This document shows positions 43,020 to 50,567 of a stretch of DNA of 64,000 nucleotides, one piece after another. The stretch is from a virus. Under the pieces are notes generated by a model that was not told the origin of the DNA, ran no database searches, and saw only the letters and a program-made list of their open reading frames with translations. A program made the position numbers and the translations under genes. Location of the stretch: IMG/VR virus record IMGVR_UViG_3300045974_000399, positions 17,908-81,907 of that record, one strand, 5' to 3'. Positions within the stretch are counted from its first letter, which is position 1. Every line of letters begins with the position of its first letter.

Positions 43020-43941
43020 ATGATTTTTCCTTGACGAGGGAGCCATTACGCCGCATTACTAGGATTTTAAATTCAAATCCAGCTTCTAGGCAGGCTTTAC
43101 GTTTTCTTGTATTCACCTTTTTCTTTTGTCGCTGCGTAAAGGTACTCTTTACTTCAACGATAAGATTTAAATGTGGAATATAAATATCAGGATGGTATAC
43201 GTGTTTCTTTCTCTCAAAGGTATAGGGTATACTAGGAATACCTTTGCAGCCAATACCACACCTTATTTGAGAAGGCGATATACCTGAGGCCAGTAGATAA
43301 TCCAAAGCTTGTGGCTCATAACCTTGAATCAAAACAATTTTTCTACCCAACTTGTACTCTTTGTGATTATACGAAGTAATTAGATTCTTATCAAATAGTT
43401 CTTTATTCTGAAGTGCATGCTCAGCTCCATAGCGTTTTAACATCGTGCTTTTAATCTTTTCTCTTACCTCAGGTCTCTGTGCAGAATGTGCTACCCCGTA
43501 CTTTTTTATACTCTTCTTTTTAGCACGTAACTTAGAACAATCTGGTTCAGGACAACCTGCTATTCGTAAGTTAGAAAATATTGGTTTCCATATATGCCCA
43601 CAACGTAGACATTCTGCAGTTACTCTTTTGTTCATCCTAAGCAATAGCTTTTTGGTAATAACCCTTATTTTTTGTTTACTAAGATTTTTCAGCATTCTTT
43701 CAGTTGAAAAGCTAGAGCTATTCTTTGCCCTCTCAAGCTGGTCCTTTTGACGTTGACAGACACAGCGATATTTACGAAAATAGTAAAGGTGTCGTTCTCG
43801 AGTATCCCCGCATTCCCTACATTTAGCCTTTAAGATGCTAGAGGTTACACGCTCTAGTATTTCGTAGGTAGATACCTTGAGTATCTGCTGGACCTCAAGA
43901 AATGTTCTTTCAGTTTTTTCCTTGCGTGTTTCTGTAGGCAT
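43012..43941 (-). CDS. Free-standing Vsr-like homing endonuclease within the split intein locus
   Basis: A 309-aa protein between the two intein halves. N-terminal zinc-binding pairs ('CREC', 'CLRCG') are followed by NUMOD-like repeats ('KKYGVAHSAQRPEVREKIK', 'KRYGAEHALQNKELF'). The C-terminal EDxHD/Vsr-like nuclease core has 'HPDIYI' and 'LIVEVKST'. This matches the homing endonucleases described in fractured genes with split inteins. ATG 43941 is preceded by CTAGGAGA. The stop overlaps the IntC start. It would cut intein-less terL alleles and spread the insertion. Confidence 0.85.
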   Translation of the reverse strand: MPTETRKEKTERTFLEVQQILKVSTYEILERVTSSILKAKCRECGDTRERHLYYFRKYRCVCQRQKDQLERAKNSSSFSTERMLKNLSKQKIRVITKKLLLRMNKRVTAECLRCGHIWKPIFSNLRIAGCPEPDCSKLRAKKKSIKKYGVAHSAQRPEVREKIKSTMLKRYGAEHALQNKELFDKNLITSYNHKEYKLGRKIVLIQGYEPQALDYLLASGISPSQIRCGIGCKGIPSIPYTFERKKHVYHPDIYIPHLNLIVEVKSTFTQRQKKKVNTRKRKACLEAGFEFKILVMRRNGSLVKEKSYA

Positions 43942-43968
43942 GCTGTCTCCTAGACAATCTTTGATATA

Positions 43969-43981
43969 CCTCAAATTACGA
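43969..43981 (-). promoter_or_regulatory. Recurring promoter-like motif before the homing endonuclease
   Basis: The coding strand reads TCGTAATTTGAGG about 28 bases before the endonuclease ATG. The endonuclease therefore seems to carry its own promoter within the fractured terminase locus. Confidence 0.45.
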
Positions 43982-44018
43982 TAATCAAAGATTGTCTAGC
44001 ATTGCGTGATAAACCAGC

Positions 44019-45005
44019 CTATTCTACTACAACTTCATCACCTTCACGCAGTTCAGATACTTTCTTCCAAACTAGCCGGTTGTTCTCAAAGACACGTACC
44101 TGATGTTTATCTGTAGCAGGAAGCTGTTGATTTGTGTCTAGAGAGATTTCAAAGCATTCCTTCACACCATTATTGAATAGCTGTACCGCCTTTTCGGGCC
44201 CCTCAAGTGTCCGAAGTAAATCACCTGGGCAGATGTCTTCGATCAACTTCTTTGAGCCATCAGCTAAGGTAATCTCTGTACCTTTGGCGATACAGAACCA
44301 AGGCGACTCAGCTAGATATTCATAGAAAGGGTCCCACAGTGTTTCCTTTGCTTGTGCGTAAGTCAAAGCAACGAAAGTACCATGAAGTATTGTCCCTGCA
44401 TTTAATCCTAACAGTTGGATAGGATTCTGCAGCTTAAGAAACCTGTGGACAATGTACGCAGCAATCATGGCAATCATATGCGACTTGGCACTACGTTGCC
44501 CTGCTAGTCCAGCTAGCTCTTGATAGGGTTTAAGCTCCCCGTTGTTTATCATGTCAGAGCGCTTAGCCCCGCACTTAGGGCACTTACCATACACAAGCAG
44601 CGTTACTTTTTTCTTGAACAGCTTAAGAGAGGCGTCAACAGGAACGTTCTCAAACCACACTAAGTCAGTACAGTGTGGACAATACTCCTGAAATAATTTT
44701 GTGGGTATCTCATTCTGACGAGCAAATCCCTTAACCTTAAGGAACTCTGCCCCGTTCAAGAATGTTACAAAGTTTGGAGCAGTAGGAAGATGTGAATCAT
44801 TTATTTTTACGTCCAGCGGCACGCCCAAATCGGACTTAAGTATCGACTTAATCAGGCGATACATGTTGAACTTTACATCTGGAGCCGATACTTCGGGTAA
44901 CCGTGAACTGGTTGATGTCTGGTTAGGGTCTGTGTTTACATCTAGAAATAAATCTACTCTCTTTATTGGTACAGGTTTTACTGATTTCAGTTTTTTGCGC
45001 TTCAT
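44019..45005 (-). CDS. terL: Terminase large subunit N-terminal half followed by intein N-half
   Basis: At 328 aa, residues 1-237 are the N-extein. A zinc ribbon is formed by Cys109, Cys112, Cys142 and Cys145, and the Walker A-like loop is 'GQRSAKS' (169-175). Residues 238-328 are the intein N-half: Cys238 begins block A ('CIAKGTEITLADGS'), and block B is 'TDKHQVRVF' with its conserved histidine. The gene then stops. Splicing in trans with the 47-residue IntC restores one ATPase-nuclease chain, breaking between Walker A and Walker B. Neither half alone can be an active terminase. Confidence 0.9.
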   Translation of the reverse strand: MKRKKLKSVKPVPIKRVDLFLDVNTDPNQTSTSSRLPEVSAPDVKFNMYRLIKSILKSDLGVPLDVKINDSHLPTAPNFVTFLNGAEFLKVKGFARQNEIPTKLFQEYCPHCTDLVWFENVPVDASLKLFKKKVTLLVYGKCPKCGAKRSDMINNGELKPYQELAGLAGQRSAKSHMIAMIAAYIVHRFLKLQNPIQLLGLNAGTILHGTFVALTYAQAKETLWDPFYEYLAESPWFCIAKGTEITLADGSKKLIEDICPGDLLRTLEGPEKAVQLFNNGVKECFEISLDTNQQLPATDKHQVRVFENNRLVWKKVSELREGDEVVVE

Positions 45006-45022
45006 TTAGTGCCTCGTGGCAT

Positions 45023-45205
45023 CTATTTAGTTTTTCTTGACTTAGCTCTATTACTAGTTATCCTAGAGACATACGCCCAGTAATGAGAATCGCGTTCGCC
45101 AAACTTCTTATCGGCTTGTAACTTAGCGGCTTCCCAGTACTCCTCTAGTTTCGCAAGAGGTACTCTAGTAGATTTATGTAAAGCAAGTAGCTGATTAGCT
45201 GGCAT
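45023..45205 (-). CDS. Small basic protein (60 aa)
   Basis: Helical and basic, ending 'SNRAKSRKTK', with GGGAG before the ATG. It sits 17 bases before terL. In many phages a small terminase subunit is near here, but this is too short to claim that. No family recognised. Confidence 0.6.
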   Translation of the reverse strand: MPANQLLALHKSTRVPLAKLEEYWEAAKLQADKKFGERDSHYWAYVSRITSNRAKSRKTK

Positions 45206-45220
45206 ACACGTCTCCCTGCA

Positions 45221-45475
45221 TTATACGGTTATCTGTTCACCTTGATGCCCTGTATTAGCATCCTTCGGTGGATTTCTTTTGCCTCGGGCTCCCATGCCCC
45301 TCGGCCAACCTTTTTGGCTCTTTATATCATCTTCTGTTTGTTCCATCACCTGCTCCAGCGCATCCACGTTAGGGTGTAGTGGCTCCTCATCCAATGGCCC
45401 GGACTGAGTTTTAGGTGCCATATTATAGTCGGATCCCCACCCACTTGAAGTTATTGCTACACGTTTTATTTTCAT
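45221..45475 (-). CDS. Leader-bearing small protein (84 aa)
   Basis: I start at ATG 45475, giving MKIKRVAITSSGWG, which fits the shared leader better than an ATG seven codons upstream. The rest is disordered and Pro/Gly/Asp-rich. No family recognised. Confidence 0.6.
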   Translation of the reverse strand: MKIKRVAITSSGWGSDYNMAPKTQSGPLDEEPLHPNVDALEQVMEQTEDDIKSQKGWPRGMGARGKRNPPKDANTGHQGEQITV

Positions 45476-45485
45476 GGCCACACCC

Positions 45486-45992
45486 TTAGGATTCATCTAG
45501 TGGTTCAGAGGTCTCACTGGTTAGGGTTAATTTTCTATCCAGGAATATTTTGTTCAATATCTCCAAGAAATACTCCTTTTCACCTTGACTGCTCCAGCTG
45601 TTTACTACGCATAAAGTAAGATGTGGCTTATACTCTTCATAGTCAAAGGTGAACCCGTATTTCTTACGCAAAGCTGACTGGCGTTTATCCAAACTAGGGC
45701 AGGATAGCAGAGCTACCAGTATATCTCCCTCTGAAGTCTCTGCCCAATTCTCAACCCCAGTTATGTACGCAGTGTGCATTAGAGTTGGATCAGCAGAAAA
45801 CGCATCATTATCGGTTCGCGAGTATATCTCAGTAACATGCAAGCTATCTGGATCTCTAACAGTGCAGTTAATCTGGAGCTTAACTCTGTCTATCAAACAG
45901 CAGATTGTGTTAGCGGCACTCAGTAGAGGTTTTACTGAAACATATACTCCACCGGGCGCTGCTTTGGCTAAAGTAATAGTCAGTACTCTCAT
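45486..45992 (-). CDS. 2H phosphoesterase, candidate Acb1-like anti-CBASS enzyme
   Basis: At 168 aa, two H-x-T motifs of the 2H superfamily are clear: 'LHVTEIYS' (His52, Thr54) and 'YKPHLTLC' (His124, Thr126). The spacing of 72 residues and the length are close to those of T4 Acb1 (gp57B), which degrades the cyclic oligonucleotide signals of CBASS immunity. Other 2H enzymes cut 2',3'-cyclic phosphates or RNA ends, so Acb1 function is not proven. The N-terminus MRVLTITLAKAA matches the shared leader, raising the possibility that it is packaged and injected. Confidence 0.75.
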   Translation of the reverse strand: MRVLTITLAKAAPGGVYVSVKPLLSAANTICCLIDRVKLQINCTVRDPDSLHVTEIYSRTDNDAFSADPTLMHTAYITGVENWAETSEGDILVALLSCPSLDKRQSALRKKYGFTFDYEEYKPHLTLCVVNSWSSQGEKEYFLEILNKIFLDRKLTLTSETSEPLDES

Positions 45993-46023
45993 ACGATTTC
46001 CTTTTATCTGAATTTAGTACATA

Positions 46024-46043
46024 GGAGGGGCGATTGCCCCTCC
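46024..46043 (-). terminator. GC-rich hairpin after the repeat fibre gene
   Basis: GGAGGGGC and GCCCCTCC flank a four-base loop, 16 bases past the fibre gene stop. There is no T run, so termination is uncertain. Confidence 0.5.
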
Positions 46044-46058
46044 CCTCAATCTAGGTAG

Positions 46059-46844
46059 TTACGCTTTATGCTTCAAGGCATATAGCGTGTAAGTATCCCC
46101 GGCAGTGGGGGTTATTACAGGCGCGCCAGAGTTGAAGAAAATAACAGACAGGGTTGTGCTGTTTGCGAAACTACACCCCAAAATGGTTAGCCCGGCTTGC
46201 AAAGTCTGTTTTGTCAGCCGAATAGGAATGTCCGTGGCGCTTAGCCCAGTAAAACCATCCAGGTACTGTTCGCTAATACCTGTAGCTACCCCGTTAAGAG
46301 CTCCGGTGGACGCATGGGATACAACTTCGTACCCATTGAGATATGCTGCGTCTGTTGCGCTTGTGGCACTTGTTGCTGTGTCCGCGGTAGTAGCGTGGTC
46401 CGCATTGGTGGCTGTGGTAGCTGTTGTGGCTGTGGTAGCAGAGTCTGCGGTGGTAGCATGACCGGCATTGGTAGCTGTTGTAGCTGTAGTGGCTGTAGTG
46501 GCGCTATCGGCAACAGTAGCATGTCCTGCATTTGTTGCTGTGTCAGCGGTAGTAGCATGATCCGCATTGGTAGCAGAATCAGCTGTGGTAGCATGACCAG
46601 CATTAGTCGCGGTAGTAGCTGTAGTTGCATGACCGGCATTGGTAGCGGTATCCGCTGCTACCGCATGGGCTACAGTACCCTCGAGATCAATTATGCCCAC
46701 TGCAGTAATGTACCCCGTTGATAAAGCATCAGAAAGGTCTGCTGACAGCGCGGATACTTCAAAAGAAGCACCAGCAGTTCTTTCCATGCCGTCAAGCTCA
46801 AGAGATCCATTCCCAATCTTACCTGTTACTGTGATCTTAATCAT
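46059..46844 (-). CDS. Fibre protein with A-T-x tripeptide repeats
   Basis: This 261-aa protein has three parts. Residues 1-55 align with the N-terminus of the fibre at 34418-35836. Residues ~57-170 are tripeptide units of the form Ala-[Thr/Asp/Gly]-x, e.g. 'ATNAGHATTADS', which would form a regular beta or triple-stranded shaft. The end is a beta-rich head from 'YLNGYEVVSH'. The DNA repeats with synonymous differences. Such A-T-N-A-x repeats occur in some phage fibres. A trimeric head or collar fibre is likely. AAGGAG precedes the ATG. Confidence 0.75.
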   Translation of the reverse strand: MIKITVTGKIGNGSLELDGMERTAGASFEVSALSADLSDALSTGYITAVGIIDLEGTVAHAVAADTATNAGHATTATTATNAGHATTADSATNADHATTADTATNAGHATVADSATTATTATTATNAGHATTADSATTATTATTATNADHATTADTATSATSATDAAYLNGYEVVSHASTGALNGVATGISEQYLDGFTGLSATDIPIRLTKQTLQAGLTILGCSFANSTTLSVIFFNSGAPVITPTAGDTYTLYALKHKA

Positions 46845-46908
46845 CTCATTTCTCCTTGTGTGTGATATACCTCGTTAAGTTAATCGGCGGGGCAAAGTAG
46901 GGCGATAA

Positions 46909-47199
46909 CTAGATAGTAATCAGTTTAAGACCATTGACAAACTCCAGAAGCTTTTTGTCCACAGCAGTAAACAGGTCCGTATTATCTGTAGCTGCAGACT
47001 TTGTCTTTCGTAAAGCTGTTAGAGTCTCAATGTTCCTGCGATAGCATTGATGTAGCTCAGACTCAGGGCTGAGCTTAGCCGACCTAACCTCGGATGCTGC
47101 ACGGTCTTTCCAGTGGTCAAAGTCAAATTGGTCGCGCTTAGCTGCTATTCGTGATACTTCAGTTTCTGCCTCTTCCTTACTTAATTTTACGTCTTCCAT
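46909..47199 (-). CDS. Small helical protein (96 aa)
   Basis: A charged helical protein, probably a coiled coil ('LSKEEAETEVSRIAAKRDQF'). AAAAGGAG lies before the ATG. No family recognised. Confidence 0.65.
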   Translation of the reverse strand: MEDVKLSKEEAETEVSRIAAKRDQFDFDHWKDRAASEVRSAKLSPESELHQCYRRNIETLTALRKTKSAATDNTDLFTAVDKKLLEFVNGLKLITI

Positions 47200-47281
47200 G
47201 TCTGTGTCTCCTTTTCACGCTATGCCCTCTCGGGCGCCCCCTGTGAGTTAAGGCCACAAACTTTTCCCCGCCAAATCGTTG

Positions 47282-48442
47282 TTACCAGAGTATTCCCTTA
47301 CGCGTGTTCCTACGCATGGTCCTTATTTCTTTCTTGTCTTTCTTGTAGCCTACAATGTTACGAGCGGCGCTGAGCATTGCCTCGGTCTTTATCCGGGTGG
47401 CCTCTGTCTCTTCCACCTGATACAGCCAAGAACGAGGTACTATTTTCCATCGACTTGAATCCGGGATGGTGATAAATATGAAGCGTTTACCTGCTTCATC
47501 GTTACGCGTAACTACCATTCCAGTGTGCCAGGTTTTCTTTTCAGGGTCAAAGTACTTGGCAGCAGCAGGCAACTGATGAGCCATCAAGGTATAGAATGGC
47601 TTCTCTGTTTTCTCAGCCTCCTTCTTAGCCTCTTTCTTCTCTACGTGATGCTCGCGCTCCTCTTCAGTCATGTAGACATCGTTATGGTTTTTGTCGAAGC
47701 GTGAAGGGTTAACCCCGCAACGCCGCATCCAGTTACACCAGATAGTTCCGTGAGCTTCCCTGGCAGTTTTATATGTCGCCCCGTCAATTTTCCTAGCCGC
47801 TTGGTGACACATCTCATGGACACACAGCTCACGAAACTCCTCGTAAGGCGCTAGGAATGTTCTCGTACTGAAAGAAAATTCGTTCCGTCCTTGCTGATAA
47901 CAAGCTCGCCTACGGAACCCCTGTCCAGTGTCGCGAGTAAAAGACCAAACAGCTTTAGGCAGCTTGTTATGGAAGTATAGCTTATTTAGATACGGCCACA
48001 AGTCTTTGGCAAGGAAATCAAGCTTGCTCTGCGCTTTCTTGTCGCCCATAGCAGCAAATTTAGCATATTTCAATTTCAATGCCTCTTCGTCACCTCGGGA
48101 GGGTACTGCGTCTTCCTTTGGCTCAGGACTTTTAGCTACTTTTACAGGCTTACCTTCAGGCGGTTCTTCTGTTTTCTTAATCAGCTTAACCTTCTTTGGA
48201 GCAACGTCTGTTTTCACGTTCTTAATAGGCTTTTTGGTTATCGCAGGCTTTTCAGCCACTACCTTCTTTTCCTTCGCAGGAGCCTTAGCAACTCTCTTTT
48301 TCCACGCGGTGTCAAATACTTCTTGCTGAGCTTTTGTCCAGCGTTTGCTTATCTTCTTTAGGGCAGCCTTGGCTTTTTCCAGGGCAGCTACCTTGGATAT
48401 TCCTTTGGCTTTCCACTTCTGGATGGCTGTGGATAATAGCAT
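47282..48442 (-). CDS. SprT-like metalloprotease with shared N-terminal module
   Basis: At 386 aa, residues 1-50 share the module seen at 26683 and 39407 ('KRWTKAQQEVFDTAWKKRV'). A Lys/Pro-rich linker to about residue 130 follows. Then comes a SprT-like domain: 'LNKLYFHNKLPKAVWSF', the zinc-binding 'HEMCHQAA', and a third ligand in 'AHGTIWCNWMRRCG'. SprT/Spartan-type enzymes digest proteins cross-linked to DNA. A charged C-terminal domain follows. The promoter-like motif lies about 40 bases upstream. If packaged, it could clear DNA-bound host proteins; this is inference. Confidence 0.8.
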   Translation of the reverse strand: MLLSTAIQKWKAKGISKVAALEKAKAALKKISKRWTKAQQEVFDTAWKKRVAKAPAKEKKVVAEKPAITKKPIKNVKTDVAPKKVKLIKKTEEPPEGKPVKVAKSPEPKEDAVPSRGDEEALKLKYAKFAAMGDKKAQSKLDFLAKDLWPYLNKLYFHNKLPKAVWSFTRDTGQGFRRRACYQQGRNEFSFSTRTFLAPYEEFRELCVHEMCHQAARKIDGATYKTAREAHGTIWCNWMRRCGVNPSRFDKNHNDVYMTEEEREHHVEKKEAKKEAEKTEKPFYTLMAHQLPAAAKYFDPEKKTWHTGMVVTRNDEAGKRFIFITIPDSSRWKIVPRSWLYQVEETEATRIKTEAMLSAARNIVGYKKDKKEIRTMRRNTRKGILW

Positions 48443-48482
48443 CCTGAGTCTCCTTTAACCACGGTCTTGTACGTTTCAATAA

Positions 48483-48493
48483 CCTAAATTACA
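48483..48493 (-). promoter_or_regulatory. Recurring promoter-like motif before the SprT-like gene
   Basis: The coding strand reads TGTAATTTAGG, overlapping the CorA stop codon and lying about 40 bases before the next ATG, which has its own AAAGGAG. Confidence 0.45.
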
Positions 48494-49490
48494 TGTTTTT
48501 TGAGTGCATTCTTTTCCCCATTCGCCTAAAGTATAACATTTGGCAGAGGGTAAGTAACAGACAGAACAGTATAAAGTCAGGCAATACCCAGGGTTCGGTT
48601 ATATAGGGCAAAGGTATATTCATACCAAACCACCCTGTAAGAAATGATAGGGGTACAAATATTGACATTAGTATTGTGAGTTGATTCATCTGTTTTTGCT
48701 GTCGCATACTACTGTCATTATTGATAAAGTCCAGGAGGTCTCTATTGCCTTGTAGAAGAAACTCAAAATCTTGTGTCAAAATAAGTAAGTGGTCATGTAA
48801 GTCACAGAAATATCCATGCGTACCCTCTAAAATAAAAGGCCTACAGTTTTCCTTTAACTCAGCAGCGATATCTCGCATGGAGCGAGTACTAACCAAAAAG
48901 GCATATGACTTTGACCTGTGAGACTGTATACTTCGTAATGAAGGCGAAGTATTATTGAAGGCAAGAGCATCCATCTCTGATAATTCATCTGTCCAGCGCT
49001 GTACTAGAGGAAAGTAATTATCTACGATTATATCCATTAATGCCCACAGTAGATAATCAAGTCCAGAACTTCGTATGTGAGAACCAGACTGAGCTAGTCT
49101 TTCTCTAACTGGTTCAAAGATATCTTCTAAGTTTGGTTGAAATGATAATAATACGTTGTACTGCGGTAACAAGACAAATGATACCTGTTCATTGTCTTTG
49201 GTTATTGTGGTTATAAACAAGTAATTTTCTCTACACTCAATCTTAGGTCTTTGGCTAAGACTAAGAATGTCTTCCACGCATAGTCTGTGTAGACAGTACT
49301 TGTCTTTTAGCACAACTATACTAGCAACATCTTCAAGCCCCCTAACTTCAATCCAGTGATTCGTTTCCAAATACGGTTCAGTTCCAAGTGACTCTGATGA
49401 ATAGTAAAGATCGAATATCTTTGTACCTACTCCAGGTGGCCCATGATAGGTTAAACTTCCTGGGGGTGCTCCTACTTTATTAGCGTTCAT
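48489..49490 (-). CDS. CorA-family divalent cation channel
   Basis: At 333 aa this is full length for CorA (usually about 310-340). The soluble N-terminal domain is followed by a long helix. TM1 (about 271-288) ends in the pore signature Gly-Met-Asn at 289-291 ('GWFGMN'). A short periplasmic loop and TM2 (about 303-320) follow, then a basic tail. CorA pentamers import Mg2+ (or Co2+/Ni2+) at the inner membrane. The ATG overlaps the stop of the 73-aa Cys-rich gene (ATGA). All features needed for function are present. A CorA gene in a phage morphogenesis region is unusual. Confidence 0.9.
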   Translation of the reverse strand: MNANKVGAPPGSLTYHGPPGVGTKIFDLYYSSESLGTEPYLETNHWIEVRGLEDVASIVVLKDKYCLHRLCVEDILSLSQRPKIECRENYLFITTITKDNEQVSFVLLPQYNVLLSFQPNLEDIFEPVRERLAQSGSHIRSSGLDYLLWALMDIIVDNYFPLVQRWTDELSEMDALAFNNTSPSLRSIQSHRSKSYAFLVSTRSMRDIAAELKENCRPFILEGTHGYFCDLHDHLLILTQDFEFLLQGNRDLLDFINNDSSMRQQKQMNQLTILMSIFVPLSFLTGWFGMNIPLPYITEPWVLPDFILFCLLLTLCQMLYFRRMGKRMHSKNM

Positions 49491-49708
49491 TCGCTAACCC
49501 CCGCGTTGAATGAGTCCTCTCCTAGTCCACAATGATGTCTATAACTAGAGTAAGAAACTGCGGATACATCTATAGCGGACATAAACAGCTGTTGATGCCT
49601 AAGTTTATCTTGGAAGGAATCAAGCAAAGCGCACTTATCCCTACAGGACTCTTTCTGTTTAATCCCATTACAAACGCGGCAAGGTGATTCCAAAATTACA
49701 TCCTTCAT
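49487..49708 (-). CDS. Small Cys-rich protein coupled to CorA (73 aa)
   Basis: Cysteines at 'CRVCNG', 'CRDKC' and 'HHCG' suggest metal binding. Its stop overlaps the CorA start, so the two are co-translated; a regulator or partner of the channel is possible. No family recognised. Confidence 0.65.
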   Translation of the reverse strand: MKDVILESPCRVCNGIKQKESCRDKCALLDSFQDKLRHQQLFMSAIDVSAVSYSSYRHHCGLGEDSFNAGVSE

Positions 49709-49725
49709 GGTATGACTCCTATGGT

Positions 49726-49986
49726 CTAAGGTGGTTTTAACCCAAATACGTTTTCTTTAACACCGAAAAGGTACCCACAGCTAGGACAGTACAGCTGCGT
49801 TTTTTGATTTGGGTTGAAATCACCAATAGACCACCAGTCAGTGCAGTTACCACAATTAAAGTGATAAAGTATCTCCTTAGAGTATGTGTGCACTATGCTC
49901 TTACTGGTTACTGCAGACGGAAATGCAGAGGGGTCTAGAAGATTAAGGTGGCATAATACCTTTGTTAACCACGTTTTTGCTTTCAT
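49726..49986 (-). CDS. Small zinc-ribbon protein (86 aa)
   Basis: 'CGNC' and 'CPSCG' make a zinc ribbon. The N-terminal ~40 residues are hydrophobic and helical without a clear signal peptide. It is the first gene after a terminator. No family recognised. Confidence 0.65.
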   Translation of the reverse strand: MKAKTWLTKVLCHLNLLDPSAFPSAVTSKSIVHTYSKEILYHFNCGNCTDWWSIGDFNPNQKTQLYCPSCGYLFGVKENVFGLKPP

Positions 49987-50019
49987 GGAGTACCTTCCGT
50001 TACCATTTAGAGAAGAAAA

Positions 50020-50043
50020 GGGTGGTCGAAAGATCGACCACCC
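50020..50043 (-). terminator. Terminator after the 131-aa gene
   Basis: A ten-base-pair perfect stem (GGGTGGTCGA / TCGACCACCC) with a four-base loop is followed on the minus strand by TTTTCTTCT. It ends the right-hand block of leader-bearing genes, 43 bases past the last stop. Confidence 0.85.
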
Positions 50044-50086
50044 TCACTCCTACGACCACCTCGTAGAAATATTAAGGTGGCGTTGC

Positions 50087-50482
50087 TTATCGTGCTTGGT
50101 GCTCCCTGCAGACGTCAATATTATTTTCAGAATCGGCGTCGTATACCTCTGTTATGGTTGGGGGCTCTTTCTGAAGACTAACTGAAGGCGTTGACTTCTT
50201 TCCTTTCTTTGGGGAAACCTTTACCTTTTTCTCTGCTTGTGCGCTGAGCAGTTGCTCACGAAGAGCCTTCAACGTCAACTCTGGAACAGGGTTTAATTCC
50301 TTAAAGATGCGTACTGCATCCCGAGCCTCTGCGATATGCCTCGGGGCGGCTCTTTTAGCTTTGAATGTAGCCAGCTTATTCTTAAGCTGCTCATACTTGG
50401 CTCTTACTCTAATCTGGCCTTGCAGTTCACGCCTAACGCTAACTGTCCCTGCTGTTACCACGCCCACCTGACGTACTAGCAT
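50087..50482 (-). CDS. Leader-bearing protein, paralogue of the 319-aa neighbour (131 aa)
   Basis: Residues 20-95 align with residues 16-85 of the protein at 50962-51921: 'YE[KQ]L-x-x-KL', 'AVR-[IA]-FK', 'L-x-x-QLLSA' against 'LQKKLDSA', then 'KVKV'. The unit is a basic helical hairpin. The start MLVRQVGVVTAG is leader-like. The C-terminus is acidic. Confidence 0.7.
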   Translation of the reverse strand: MLVRQVGVVTAGTVSVRRELQGQIRVRAKYEQLKNKLATFKAKRAAPRHIAEARDAVRIFKELNPVPELTLKALREQLLSAQAEKKVKVSPKKGKKSTPSVSLQKEPPTITEVYDADSENNIDVCREHQAR

Positions 50483-50544
50483 AACTGCTCCTGCTTTGTG
50501 GGTACATCTACAAATAGTCGGCTATTGGGATTTGCCGATATCCA

Positions 50545-50557
50545 CTTAAAATTATGA
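50545..50557 (-). promoter_or_regulatory. Recurring promoter-like motif
   Basis: The coding strand reads TCATAATTTTAAG, about 65 bases before the ATG at 50482, in a gap with no gene. Confidence 0.45.
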
Positions 50558-50567
50558 AGTTCAATTA

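Noticed and set aside
46314-46721. Cys/Gly-rich plus-strand frame opposite the A-T-x repeat fibre
   Set aside because: It is an antisense image of the repeat; the real frame has a leader, a ribosome binding site and a fibre layout.
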